Assembly (NCBI GenBank): GCA_947304585.1
Contig: CAMZBI010000015.1
Location: 1 to 47,782, forward strand
Length of the DNA: 47,782 bases
Direction of reading: 5' to 3'
Source: an uncultured Clostridia bacterium
GTDB taxonomy: Bacteria; Bacillota; Clostridia; UBA1212
Positions 24,608 through 33,590 of this stretch are shown in pieces. Numbering within the stretch: the first letter of the stretch is position 1; every line of letters starts with the position of its first letter. The notes under the pieces were generated by a model. The model did not search any database. It was given only the letters and a program-made list of their open reading frames with translations, and was not told where the DNA came from. A program made the translations under genes and the position numbers.

Positions 24608-26530
24608 TCACGCCTCTCCCGGCACTTCGAAATACACCGTCTCGTAGGGTCTCAGATTGTATGTCAGCATGTAGGGCAGCCCGTCGCATTCCCGGCTTTC
24701 CGCCGCAAGAGGCGGAGTGTCCTGAGATGCAGGCCCTGCTCCGGGAAGGGTGTCGAATGTGGAGAATATCCTATTGTAAAGGCCTTTCCGGGGCGCCCCC
24801 GCACTGTAGTTTTCAAGGTAGACCGGGGTGAAATTGCAGATCACCAGCACCGCTCCGTCGTAATTCCAGGGGTTCCGGCGGATAAAGCTCACCGTAGAGC
24901 GCATGGCGTCGCCGCCGTTGATCCAGTTGAAGGTATTGGCGTCAAGTTCATCGGCGTAGAGGCAGGGGTACTTCCGATAGATCCCGTTCAAGAGTTTCAA
25001 CTCCTCCATCACGTCCCGGTGCCAGACGTTTGAGGCCAGACTCCAGTCGATCTCCGCCCCTTCGAACCACTCGGTGGGCTGGGCGAACTCCTGGCCCATA
25101 AAGAGAAGTTTCTTGCCGGGGTGGGCAAACTGGTAGGCGTAGAGAGTCTTGAGGGCACCGAGCCGGTCCCACTCCGCTCCCTGCATCTTGCCGACAAGAG
25201 ACTTTTTCAGGTGGACCACCTCATCGTGGGAAAGTACAAGAATGAAATGCTCGGTGAAAGCGTAATCCACCGTGTGGGTGAGCTCTCCGTGGTGGTAGCC
25301 CCTGTAGACCGGATCCCGCTCAAAATACTTGAGGGTGTCGTTCATCCAGCCCAGGTTCCACTTGAAGGCGAAGCCAATTCCGCCCTTTTCTACGGGTTTC
25401 GTTATCCCGCTCATTATAGAGGAGTCCTCGGCGATCAGATATCCTTTTGTCTCCGCCGCTACTGCAGCGTTCAGCTGTCTCAGGAAAGCGATGCTGTCAA
25501 GGTTCTCACCGCCGCCGTAAACGTTAGTTCTGCCCGTGTTTCTCCCGAAATTCAGGTAAAGCATGGAGGCCACCGCGTCCACTCTGAGGGCGTCGAAATG
25601 AAACTCCTTCAGCCAGTAGCAGGCGCTGGAGATCAGAAAACTTCGCACCTCAGTTTTTTTGTGGTCAAAGGCCTTGGTGCCCCACTCGGGATACTCCGAC
25701 AGCATGGGATCCTCAGGCTCGTAAAGGCAGGTGCCGTCGAATTTCTCAAGGCCAAAGGGGTCCTTCGGAAAGTGGGCAGGCACGAAATCCAGTATCACGC
25801 CAATGCCGTTTTCGTGCATTTTGTCGATAAAATACCGGAGATCGTCTGGTTCGCCGTACCTTGACGTCGGCGAGAAAAAGCCCGTCACCTGGTATCCCCA
25901 GGAGCCGTCGAAGGGGTGCTCGCATATACCGATGAGCTCCACGTGGGTGAAGCCCATATATTTCACATATTCCGACAGTTCATCTGCCAAACGTCTGTAG
26001 TTCAGGAAACCGTCCTCGCCCTCTCTGTAGTCCTTCTTCCAGGAGCCCAGGTGCACCTCGTATATTGACATTGGCCTGCCGTGGACCCCTGCGGGATCAA
26101 GGGCATTCATATATTCCCCGTCATGCCACGCATATCCGGATCTTTCGCAAACCACCGAAAGAGTCGAGGGACGGAGCCGGGAAAAGGAGGCCATCGGGTC
26201 CGACTTCTTTCTCAGGACCCCGTCGCTTCCCAGCACCTCATATCTGTACATCGTGCCTTTTCCGATGCCGGGCACGAAAACGCTGAACACGCCGCCGGCC
26301 TTTCGCTCCATTGGCACCAGCCAAGCGGTGTTCTCGTCAAGGTCAACCCCCCTGCCCCCGTTGTCGCCGTATCTTGCAATTCTGACGTTCACAAGTCTGG
26401 CGTTCGGAGCATAGACCGAGAACCTTACGCCTCTTGTACTGTTCTCATCGGTAACTTCCGCGCCAAGGCAGTTATACAGCTCGCAGTGGGTCCCCTCGTG
26501 GAAAAGATATCCGTCGTAATCAGTGAACAT
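24608..26530 (-). CDS. glgB: 1,4-alpha-glucan branching enzyme
   Basis: Makes alpha-1,6 branches in glycogen. A CBM48-like N-terminal domain (GVRFSVYAPNARLVNV) precedes a GH13 barrel with SIYEVHLGSWK and the four conserved regions: DFVPAHF; DALRVDAV with nucleophile D318; IAEDSS with acid/base E368; and LSHDEV with D436. A C-terminal beta domain ends the protein. At 640 aa it has normal length. The start ATG lies inside the last codons of nth (11-bp overlap), with GGAG eight bases before, so translation is coupled to nth. No other glycogen genes are near. It is the last gene of the minus-strand run starting at 33141. Confidence 0.95.
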   Translation of the reverse strand: MFTDYDGYLFHEGTHCELYNCLGAEVTDENSTRGVRFSVYAPNARLVNVRIARYGDNGGRGVDLDENTAWLVPMERKAGGVFSVFVPGIGKGTMYRYEVLGSDGVLRKKSDPMASFSRLRPSTLSVVCERSGYAWHDGEYMNALDPAGVHGRPMSIYEVHLGSWKKDYREGEDGFLNYRRLADELSEYVKYMGFTHVELIGICEHPFDGSWGYQVTGFFSPTSRYGEPDDLRYFIDKMHENGIGVILDFVPAHFPKDPFGLEKFDGTCLYEPEDPMLSEYPEWGTKAFDHKKTEVRSFLISSACYWLKEFHFDALRVDAVASMLYLNFGRNTGRTNVYGGGENLDSIAFLRQLNAAVAAETKGYLIAEDSSIMSGITKPVEKGGIGFAFKWNLGWMNDTLKYFERDPVYRGYHHGELTHTVDYAFTEHFILVLSHDEVVHLKKSLVGKMQGAEWDRLGALKTLYAYQFAHPGKKLLFMGQEFAQPTEWFEGAEIDWSLASNVWHRDVMEELKLLNGIYRKYPCLYADELDANTFNWINGGDAMRSTVSFIRRNPWNYDGAVLVICNFTPVYLENYSAGAPRKGLYNRIFSTFDTLPGAGPASQDTPPLAAESRECDGLPYMLTYNLRPYETVYFEVPGEA

Positions 26531-27179
26531 CGTTTTCTCTCCGCCTTTCGTATTCGTCGCAATACTTTTTGAGAGTGCAGCCTGCGCAGTCCGGATTTTT
26601 CGCCCTGCAGACAGCCCGTCCGTGGTCCACCAGCCTGTGGCAGAAATCCCCGCTCTCCTCCCCGGGCACCAGCACTCTGAGGTCCTGTTCGATCTTTTCC
26701 GGGTCTTTCGTGTCCGTGAGCCCTATGCGGTTGGTGAGCCTGATGGCGTGGGTATCCACAACGTAGGAGGGCTTGCCGAAAGCGTCGCCAAGGACAAGAT
26801 TGGCGGTCTTTCTGCCAACCCCGGCAAGGGCCGTCAGCTCCTCCATGGTGTCCGGGACCCTGCCCCCGTGTCTCTCCAGTATCTGGTTGCAGCAGTCGAT
26901 GATATTTCTCGCCTTTGCTCTGAAAAAGCCCGTCGACTTTATTATCTCCTCAAGTTCCGAAACGTCCGCATCGGCAAAGGCCCTGCAGTCGGGATACCTG
27001 GCGAACAGTGCAGGAGTGACCATATTGACCCTGGCGTCGGTGCACTGGGCGGAAAGCCTGGTGCTTATCAGCAGCTGCAGCGGGTCGTCATAATGAAGAG
27101 AACATTCGGCGTCGGGGTAGACTCTTTTAAGCTCATCTATCACAAAGCCTATTTTATTTTTCGCTTTTTCTGTCACCAT
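26520..27179 (-). CDS. nth: Endonuclease III
   Basis: Base-excision-repair DNA glycosylase/AP lyase for oxidised pyrimidines. The helix-hairpin-helix LAGVGRKTANLVLGDAFG holds the catalytic Lys, VVDTHAIRL holds the catalytic Asp, and the C-terminal iron-sulfur cluster loop is C-x6-C-x2-C-x5-C (CRAKNPDCAGCTLKKYC). At 219 aa it is typical. The ribosome site before ATG 27179 is weak. The gene starts 18 bases after the GH127 stop and overlaps glgB by 11 bp. Its place in a glycosidase operon is unusual. Confidence 0.96.
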   Translation of the reverse strand: MVTEKAKNKIGFVIDELKRVYPDAECSLHYDDPLQLLISTRLSAQCTDARVNMVTPALFARYPDCRAFADADVSELEEIIKSTGFFRAKARNIIDCCNQILERHGGRVPDTMEELTALAGVGRKTANLVLGDAFGKPSYVVDTHAIRLTNRIGLTDTKDPEKIEQDLRVLVPGEESGDFCHRLVDHGRAVCRAKNPDCAGCTLKKYCDEYERRRENDVH

Positions 27180-27197
27180 TTTTCTAAAATCCCCGGT

Positions 27198-29066
27198 TCA
27201 GCTTTTGAGGGTCACCCAGACGGTCATTTCGCACTCTTTTCTGTTGGCAAAGGCGTAATACGGTATGAACACCGCTTCGAAATCGGAGGTCGCGGCAGTG
27301 CCTGCCTCAGCATAGAGTTTGTCGCCAAAAGATGCAGAATATCTTCTTGAGGCGTCGCAGGTTATTGCGGGAACGCCCGGAATCGGACCCTCGTCTTTAT
27401 ATCGGAGGGACTTTGCTTTTATCCTTATGTCGCTCACCGGTTCGCCGTTGTCGCAGCCCTCAAGGCAGTAGACCACAGGGCCCCGGGTCACCGCCACTTT
27501 TCCGCAGTCAAATCTCGACTCCGGCTTTGCCTCGATGAGCCTTATCCTCATGCCGAGATTGATCTTCAAAACTGCTCCGTCTGTCACCGCAAAGTAAGCA
27601 TACCCGTTCTGCTTCTTTTCAAACCTCGCCCCGGAAAGATCGATGATTTTAAGCCCGTCGCTCCAAGAGGGCACCCTCACGGCAACCGTGGCTTTGCCGC
27701 CTTTTACGGATATCTCCACCTTGCCGTTTTCCGGATATTTGGTCTTCTGTTTTATGCGGATCGTGCCTGCGGAGGTATCTATTTTCGCAGTGTTATCCCC
27801 GAACTGGTGGACGAATATCATTGGCGTCCCGGAGCTGTCGTTGCAGGTGTAGAAATAATCGCCAATGGAGGGTACGAACCTCACTATGTTCGGCGGGCAG
27901 CAGGAGCACTCAAAGACCGCGCTTCTGCGGGAAGGCGGAAGCCTGAGAGACTGGCCGTTTATACTCACGTCCCTGGTGTACATGTAAGGCATGACCTCAA
28001 GAGGATTCTCGTAGAAGAAAGCCTTGCCGTCAAGGGAAAGGGAGGACAAAAAGCCGTTGTAGATGATCCGCTCCACTGTGTCGGCGTATACGGAGTCGTT
28101 GTCGATGAGCTGCATCCTTCCTGAAAACATTGCAAGGCCGATGGCCGCGCAGGTCTCGGTGTAAGCAAACAGATTTGGAAGGTCATAGGGAACCGTAAAA
28201 GCCTCTCCTCCCGAGGAGGAACCGATGCCACCGGTTACGTACATTTTCTTTTCCGTGATATCTTTGAAAATGCTGCGGCAGGCTTCTTTTAGCTCTTCGT
28301 CCTCCGTCAATCTGGCAACGTCCGCCATGCCGCTGTAAAGGTAACAGGCCCTTACGGAATGACCCTCTGCGGTCCTCTGCTCCCTTACGGGCAGATGGCT
28401 CTGGTTGTAGGAAGCCCTCATCCAGCAGGGCATCTGTTCCTCTGAAGTGCCTCTTTTGTCGATAAAATGCCGGGAAAGATCCAGCCATCTTCTGTCGCCT
28501 GTGTAGGAATAAAGTTTGACCAGTGCCAGTTCTATCTCCTCGTGGCCGGGGGTCTGAAAACCGGTGTCGCAGTCCGTGACAAACCGTTTTTCTATGTATG
28601 CGGCGTATTTCAGCATGCACTCCAGAAACTTTTTCTTTTTCGTGGCTTCAGCATATGCCACCGCAGCCTCTATGAGATGGCCGGCGCAGTAGAGCTCGTG
28701 CTCATCCCGGGCGGTGAACCTTCTGTCTCTTGCAAAAAGGGTGTAGTAAATGTTGAAATAGCCGTCCTCCCACTGGTTCTCGGCAATGTTGTCCACTATC
28801 CCGTCGATGAAGGCTTCAAGTTTTTCGTCCCGGCCCTCCTGCAGAATATATGCTGCCCCCTCGATCCATTTGGCAACGTCGGAGTCCCAGAAATAGTGCG
28901 GCCTGTTTGGCATGCCCTCTTTCCAGTCGCAGCGGAAGGCGTCAAAGCGTCCGGTCTCCGCAAACCTGTCCCGAACAGCCGGAAGCGTATTTTTCTTCAC
29001 CAGATCCATTCTGGCCCGCCAGAAGCCCCCGGTGATCTTGACGTCGCTAAAGCCAACCCTTTTCAT
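27198..29066 (-). CDS. GH127 beta-L-arabinofuranosidase-like glycosidase
   Basis: Releases beta-L-arabinofuranose from plant glycans in characterised members. An (alpha/alpha)6 barrel carries all the signature residues: E304 and C306 (YTETCAA) and C389-C390 (ECSCCPPN) for zinc, with C389 the nucleophile equivalent and E288 (SGGEAF) the acid/base equivalent. Relative spacing agrees with the HypBA1 residues 338, 340, 417/418 and 322 as I recall them. A C-terminal beta-sandwich follows. There is no signal peptide, so it acts in the cytoplasm on imported oligosaccharides. AAGGAG stands before ATG 29066; the in-frame GTG two codons earlier is too close to it. It lies 39 bases after the GH99/GH71-like gene. 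Confidence 0.92.
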   Translation of the reverse strand: MKRVGFSDVKITGGFWRARMDLVKKNTLPAVRDRFAETGRFDAFRCDWKEGMPNRPHYFWDSDVAKWIEGAAYILQEGRDEKLEAFIDGIVDNIAENQWEDGYFNIYYTLFARDRRFTARDEHELYCAGHLIEAAVAYAEATKKKKFLECMLKYAAYIEKRFVTDCDTGFQTPGHEEIELALVKLYSYTGDRRWLDLSRHFIDKRGTSEEQMPCWMRASYNQSHLPVREQRTAEGHSVRACYLYSGMADVARLTEDEELKEACRSIFKDITEKKMYVTGGIGSSSGGEAFTVPYDLPNLFAYTETCAAIGLAMFSGRMQLIDNDSVYADTVERIIYNGFLSSLSLDGKAFFYENPLEVMPYMYTRDVSINGQSLRLPPSRRSAVFECSCCPPNIVRFVPSIGDYFYTCNDSSGTPMIFVHQFGDNTAKIDTSAGTIRIKQKTKYPENGKVEISVKGGKATVAVRVPSWSDGLKIIDLSGARFEKKQNGYAYFAVTDGAVLKINLGMRIRLIEAKPESRFDCGKVAVTRGPVVYCLEGCDNGEPVSDIRIKAKSLRYKDEGPIPGVPAITCDASRRYSASFGDKLYAEAGTAATSDFEAVFIPYYAFANRKECEMTVWVTLKS

Positions 29067-29105
29067 AAACACTCCTTATTGCCCTTCCGGGTCTTTGACC
29101 GGACC

Positions 29106-31295
29106 TCAATCCGCGTATCCATAGGTGTAAAACGCTCTCCCGATGGGAGCCGAATCACCGTTCTTGTAAAAGCTGAAAATGTCTCCTACGGTGTTGTTGT
29201 CGGACCACCTGAAGCCGATCTTTGCGTTGCCGCTGATGCCGAGAACGCTCTTCGGCACGGCGATCATAAGCATGTCTTTGTACAGTCTGTAAGTCGCCTC
29301 GCCCGCCTTTGTCACCGAGTACGTGGTTCCGTCGGCAAGTCTTCCCACCGAGGTCTTTCCGCCCGAAGGCGCAGAGTAATTGATCACGTAGTTCGCACCC
29401 TTCCAGCCCTTTGAAAGGTCCGTGGAGATGTAGAGGGACATCCAGCCGTTGGCGCGGAAGTCATTGGCGGAGGGATCTGTGATGTCGTTGTTGGTTTTTA
29501 CGAAGAAATAGATGTTTTTACTGTCTTCGCAAACCTTCATTTCGGTGATGTCGTTGCGGTTTGTGGTGTCGACTTTCTTCACGAAAGTACTGTTGGAGCG
29601 CCTCACCGTGTCGCCTTTGTAATCTTTGTAGTACACGCCAACGTCATTCCACTGGGAGAAGCCGTTCTCGATATCTACGGTGGCAATGGACCTCCCGGCC
29701 GCTGCGTCCATACCCTTGTACTTCCGGATATAGGAGATCATCTGCATGTAGTAGTTGTCGCCGTAGCCGCCTTCCATGGGCTCAATGTCGCGGCTGCAGT
29801 TCGGGTCGGCGTTGTCGACGAACACGATGGGCTTGCTTGAATTTGAAGGGGGCTGGCGCTGGGCGATCCACTCGTTCCAGCCGGTAATAAATATCATCTC
29901 CGGGTCCTTGCTTATGGCCCACTCAAACTGTTCGGCGAAATTGTAGCCGTAATAGTAGGCGTTGGTTTTCTTGTCATTTTTGCCGTTGTGCCAGCTTCTG
30001 GTCCTGTCGTTGGCGCCGTACCAGGCTGTATAGCTGAAGGTGCAGGTGGCGCTGTGCTGGGCGACGGAAACGTTTATAACCTCTTTGCGGCCGTTGAGAC
30101 CGTAGATGGCCTTGTTCGTCATCAACCGGGCAAACTCCATCCAGGGGAAGCCGTCGTCCGTCCTCTCGGCGTTGGGCCAAACGCTGGCCTTGATTCTGAA
30201 GAAGCTCTTGCAGGTGGCCGAAAGTGTGCTGTCGGAGGTGTTGCCAATGATGAGAGGCTTGCCGTCCCTGCAGTACCAGACGTCGCTGTACTCCGGGTGG
30301 GCTTTGTATATTTCGTTGTAGATGGCGTTGATGGTGGCCCCGGAACTTGAATTGGTGTAGAAGCAGACCTTGGGGACCCTCCAGCCCTGGCGGCTGTATT
30401 CGTACAGTATCTTCATCAGCGCCAATGCGTTCGACGAATAGGTCCAGCCATTGGTGGCGTCAAAGCAGAGGAAATCAATGCCCGCGTCCGTCAGCATCTG
30501 GACGTGCTTCCTCATGACCCACTTGTCGGAGGAAGGGTAATAGTCGAACATGGGCTTGCCCCAGAAATGGAACGCCTGCTCGCCTCCGCCGCCCGCCGCC
30601 ATCCAGGCTGAGACGGACTTGGTCGCATTGGGATCTTTCGCAATTATAGCGGAATTGTCCCTCAGTCCCGTGTCATGGTAGCCGATCCAGAGGAAATAGA
30701 AAATACCAACTTCCCGGTTCTCTCTTATTCCTTGAGGGGCGTCGGTGTAAAGCATCCTCTTGAGATCGTCGACGCCAATGCTGTAGGTGTTTGTGTACGC
30801 CGTTGTGTTGGCGTAGGTTTCGCTGAGCCTGGGTGTGGGCGTGGGCGTCGGCTTTGGGGTAGGAGTTGGTGTCGGAGTAGGCTTCGGTGTCGGAGTTGGA
30901 GTCGGTGTAGGTGTAGGCGTCGGGGTAGGAGTGGGTGTAGGGGTCGGCGTTGGGGCAGGTGTAGGTGTGGGAGTCGGCGTAGGAGTGGGCGTGGGTGTCG
31001 GAGTCTCCGTGGGTGTTGGCGTCGGGGGCTCCGTTGGCTCTTCCGTGGGTTCCTCCGTCGGCTCAACCGTCGGTTCCTCTGTCGGCGTCGCAGCAGGCTC
31101 AGCCGTCGGGGTCTCCGCAAGTTTTTCAGTCTCAGAAGCCTCTTCGGTCTGAGCCGGTTCAACGGTCTCTGACGGCGCCTCAGTCGGCGCCAACGGAGTC
31201 ACCGGGGTATCACAAGACGCGGCAAAAAGAAGCGTTGCCGCAAGCATCATCAATATCAGTATTATTCCTGTCCGATTAATTCTTCTCCCGGTCAT
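29106..31295 (-). CDS. GH99/GH71-like lipoprotein with Thr-Pro linker
   Basis: A lipoprotein signal (LLFAASC) is followed by a ~130-residue Thr/Pro/Glu linker and a barrel-type domain. The barrel begins REVGIFYFLWIGYHD and has FHFWGKPMFDYYPSSDKW, MLTDAGIDFLCFDATNG, and the candidate catalytic block ITGWNEWIAQRQ. The last ~190 residues, from DIENGFSQWNDVGVYYKDY, are a DOMON/CBM9-like beta-sandwich. The barrel resembles the GH99/GH71/WbsX group of endo-acting glycosidases; exact family and substrate are not known to me. It is a close tandem paralogue of the gene at 31312-33141 and more distant from 44902-47505. GGAGG lies before ATG 31295, and the gene starts 16 bases after its paralogue. Confidence 0.72.
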   Translation of the reverse strand: MTGRRINRTGIILILMMLAATLLFAASCDTPVTPLAPTEAPSETVEPAQTEEASETEKLAETPTAEPAATPTEEPTVEPTEEPTEEPTEPPTPTPTETPTPTPTPTPTPTPTPAPTPTPTPTPTPTPTPTPTPTPTPKPTPTPTPTPKPTPTPTPRLSETYANTTAYTNTYSIGVDDLKRMLYTDAPQGIRENREVGIFYFLWIGYHDTGLRDNSAIIAKDPNATKSVSAWMAAGGGGEQAFHFWGKPMFDYYPSSDKWVMRKHVQMLTDAGIDFLCFDATNGWTYSSNALALMKILYEYSRQGWRVPKVCFYTNSSSGATINAIYNEIYKAHPEYSDVWYCRDGKPLIIGNTSDSTLSATCKSFFRIKASVWPNAERTDDGFPWMEFARLMTNKAIYGLNGRKEVINVSVAQHSATCTFSYTAWYGANDRTRSWHNGKNDKKTNAYYYGYNFAEQFEWAISKDPEMIFITGWNEWIAQRQPPSNSSKPIVFVDNADPNCSRDIEPMEGGYGDNYYMQMISYIRKYKGMDAAAGRSIATVDIENGFSQWNDVGVYYKDYKGDTVRRSNSTFVKKVDTTNRNDITEMKVCEDSKNIYFFVKTNNDITDPSANDFRANGWMSLYISTDLSKGWKGANYVINYSAPSGGKTSVGRLADGTTYSVTKAGEATYRLYKDMLMIAVPKSVLGISGNAKIGFRWSDNNTVGDIFSFYKNGDSAPIGRAFYTYGYAD
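30834..31030. repeat. Hexamer-type repeat encoding the second (Thr-Pro)n linker
   Basis: About 190 bp of degenerate GTCGGx/GTGGGx repeats encode alternating Thr-Pro, with occasional Lys or Ala, in the linker of the gene at 29106-31295. The tandem paralogue at 31312-33141 has no such linker, so it was gained or lost after duplication. Confidence 0.85.
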
Positions 31296-31311
31296 TGTAT
31301 CAGTCCTCCGG

Positions 31312-33141
31312 TCATCTGTTTCCGTAGCAGTAGCCCGCCCTTCCTATCGGAGCGGCGTCGCCCTGCGTGTAAAAGCTCTCCACATTGTCGCCGCAGTTGT
31401 CGGCCCATTTGAAGACGATATTGGCGTTTATAAAAATACCCAAAGTGCTCTTTTTGACTCTCAGCATCATCATATTGTCCTTGACTCTGTAGTCCGCCTC
31501 CCCTGCGTCGGTAAACTCGTAGTCGCCGTCGCCGGGAACGATCATGCCCACGTAAAGCTTGCCGTCCTTGTCGGGGGTCTTGTAGTTCACGCAGTAGTCA
31601 AAACCGCCTCTGCCCTTGCCGTAGGTGCCGATGAAAAGCCTCATCCAGTCCTCCCCCGGCTCGGTAATATTGTCAACAGTCTTTACGAAAAAGTACACGT
31701 ACTGCCGGTCTTCGCAGACTTTCATCTCGGAAATGTCATTGCGGCCGGAGGTGTCCTTAATCTCGGTGTTCCCGAAAATGAACCAGTCCCTGTCGACAAC
31801 GTCGTTCTCGTAATCCTTGTAGCAGGCCTCAACGCCGTTCCACTGGGCAAAGCCGCCGTTTACGTCAATGGTCTTTTTGACGGCGGAGGTGTCGGCATCC
31901 ACTCCCTTGAATTTCCTGATAAAGGAGATCATCTGCATGTAGTAATTGTCGAAGAATCCGCCTTCCATGGGTTCCAGATCCCTGCTTCCGTCAACGTCGC
32001 AGCAGTCAACGAAGACCACCGGCTGATCGTAGCTTCCCGGCTGTCTCTGGGCCACCCACTCGTTCCAGCCCGTAATAAACACTATCTCCGGATCGACACC
32101 AAGCGCCCATTCATACTGCTCGGCAATGTTATACCCGTAAAGATAGGCGTTCTCCGACCTGTCTATCGCTCCGTCGTGCCAGCTTCTGGTGTGGTCATTG
32201 CCGCCGTACCAGGCCGTGGCGCTGAACCGGATCGTATCGCAGTGCTGGGCCGCGGACACGTTGACTATCTCTTTCCGTTTTCCCAGCCCGTAGACCGCGT
32301 CGTCGGTAAGAAGTCTGCCGAATTCCATCCAGGGGAAGCCGTTGTCGTTTTTAAATTCGTTTGGCCACTGACTGTCCTTGAAAGAGAAAAACTCCTTCGC
32401 CTCGTCGCCAAGGTCAGAATCGTATTTATTCCCTACAATAAGGGGTTTTCCGTCCCTGCAGAACCATGTGTCCGACAGTTCCGGGTGAGCCTTGTATATG
32501 TTGTGGTAAATCTTCTTCATGGTTTTCCCCGAGGCCGAATTGGTGTAGAAAACCACCTGAGGCGCGTTGAACCCCGCCTCTCTGTACTCGTGGGAAATCT
32601 GCATAAACGCCAATGCATTGGCAATGTAGGGCACCGAGTTCGTTGTGTCGAAGACCACAAAATCGATTCCGGCGTCGCAGAGCATCTGAATGTGCTTTCT
32701 CATGACCCACTTGTCGGAGGCCACGTAGTAGTCAAAAAGAGGTTTGCCCCAGAAGTGATGGGCGTGCTCCGGGCCGCCACCCGCGGCGATCCAGTTTGCC
32801 TCGGAAGCAGTCGAGCCAAGAGTCTTCTCGATCACGCTGTTGTCGTAGGGACCGTCCGTGCCGTGCTCTCCCTGCCAAAGGAAGTAGAAGATGCCCACGT
32901 ACTTTCCCTCCCGGGCGCTTTCCGTGTCTTTTGCAGTAACAGTCTTTCTTCCCAGATCGTCCACCGCAAACGTTACGCTACCCCTCGCTTCGGCGGTATT
33001 CACATAATCGTCCGACATTTCGACAGGTTCGTTTGCGCATCCCGACAGCAGGCATAAAGCCGCAAGAACCGCGACGAGTACCGCAAGCAGCCCTGCTCCG
33101 ACCTTTCTCTCTGCTCTCCAAGGATCAGTTTTCATCTTCAT
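31312..33141 (-). CDS. GH99/GH71-like lipoprotein (tandem paralogue, no linker)
   Basis: The lipoprotein signal ends in LLSGC. A short spacer leads directly to the barrel: KYVGIFYFLWQGEHG, HHFWGKPLFDYYVASDKW, MLCDAGIDFVVFDTTN, IFITGWNEW-type block (VFITGWNEWVAQRQ). The DOMON/CBM9-like C-terminal domain follows from VNGGFAQWNGVEACYKDY. Block-by-block likeness to 29106-31295 shows tandem duplication. GGAG eight bases before ATG 33141 is preferred over the longer in-frame start at 33168. A promoter at 33214-33242 makes it the first gene of the run ending with glgB. It is probably an extracellular, tethered glycan hydrolase. Confidence 0.72.
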   Translation of the reverse strand: MKMKTDPWRAERKVGAGLLAVLVAVLAALCLLSGCANEPVEMSDDYVNTAEARGSVTFAVDDLGRKTVTAKDTESAREGKYVGIFYFLWQGEHGTDGPYDNSVIEKTLGSTASEANWIAAGGGPEHAHHFWGKPLFDYYVASDKWVMRKHIQMLCDAGIDFVVFDTTNSVPYIANALAFMQISHEYREAGFNAPQVVFYTNSASGKTMKKIYHNIYKAHPELSDTWFCRDGKPLIVGNKYDSDLGDEAKEFFSFKDSQWPNEFKNDNGFPWMEFGRLLTDDAVYGLGKRKEIVNVSAAQHCDTIRFSATAWYGGNDHTRSWHDGAIDRSENAYLYGYNIAEQYEWALGVDPEIVFITGWNEWVAQRQPGSYDQPVVFVDCCDVDGSRDLEPMEGGFFDNYYMQMISFIRKFKGVDADTSAVKKTIDVNGGFAQWNGVEACYKDYENDVVDRDWFIFGNTEIKDTSGRNDISEMKVCEDRQYVYFFVKTVDNITEPGEDWMRLFIGTYGKGRGGFDYCVNYKTPDKDGKLYVGMIVPGDGDYEFTDAGEADYRVKDNMMMLRVKKSTLGIFINANIVFKWADNCGDNVESFYTQGDAAPIGRAGYCYGNR

Positions 33142-33213
33142 TTGCAATTCTCCGTTTCCGCAATGCATCCCGGCGGCCTTTGTGTGCCCCGGAGCACTTT
33201 TTATCCTACGCCA

Positions 33214-33242
33214 ATTATATCAAATGACGCGGTTCTTGGCAA
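33214..33242 (-). promoter_or_regulatory. Promoter of the glycosidase/nth/glgB run
   Basis: Minus-strand TTGCCA (33237-33242), a 17-bp spacer and TATAAT (33214-33219). Hairpin array A2 begins at the next base upstream. An ATTGGC motif abuts the -10 box. Confidence 0.8.
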
Positions 33243-33482
33243 CGAGTGCGGCAGGGAGGCGCGCCTTCGGCGCTAGTGGTGCGGCGCATTGCGCCGAGTG
33301 GTGCGGCTGTCGCCGCCAGTGAGTGCGCTGCGCAAGTTATCAGTGAACAGTGAAAAGTGAGGAGTGATTAGTTGATGTGCGCTTGTGCGCGATCACTGCG
33401 ACGCTTGCGTCGCATCACTTGTGCGTAGCACACCCACTTGCGCGCAACACACTCACTTGCGCGCCAGCGCATCGTTGCGCAG
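33243..33482. repeat. Hairpin-repeat array A2 between divergent promoters
   Basis: Hairpins with AGTGGTG/AGTGAG spacers (33243-33340), then heptamers of the AGTGAAC type (about 33340-33375), then hairpins such as GCGACGCTTGCGTCGC with CACTTG/ACTCACTTG spacers of opposite sense. The array fills exactly the space between two divergent -35 boxes (33237-33242 and 33483-33488). No gene is present. Confidence 0.85.
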
Positions 33483-33511
33483 TTGACTTTTGACCGTTTC
33501 AATACTACAAT
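33483..33511 (+). promoter_or_regulatory. Promoter of the SGNH/GH1 group
   Basis: TTGACT (33483-33488), a 17-bp spacer and TACAAT (33506-33511). The -35 box directly follows array A2. The leader to ATG 33591 is about 70 bases. Confidence 0.75.
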
Positions 33512-33590
33512 AACCCCAAGTTAACACGGATTCAGGCCGTTCCAAAAATGCCCTGATGAATGCAATATCAATACCCGAAAGGCAACTGCT

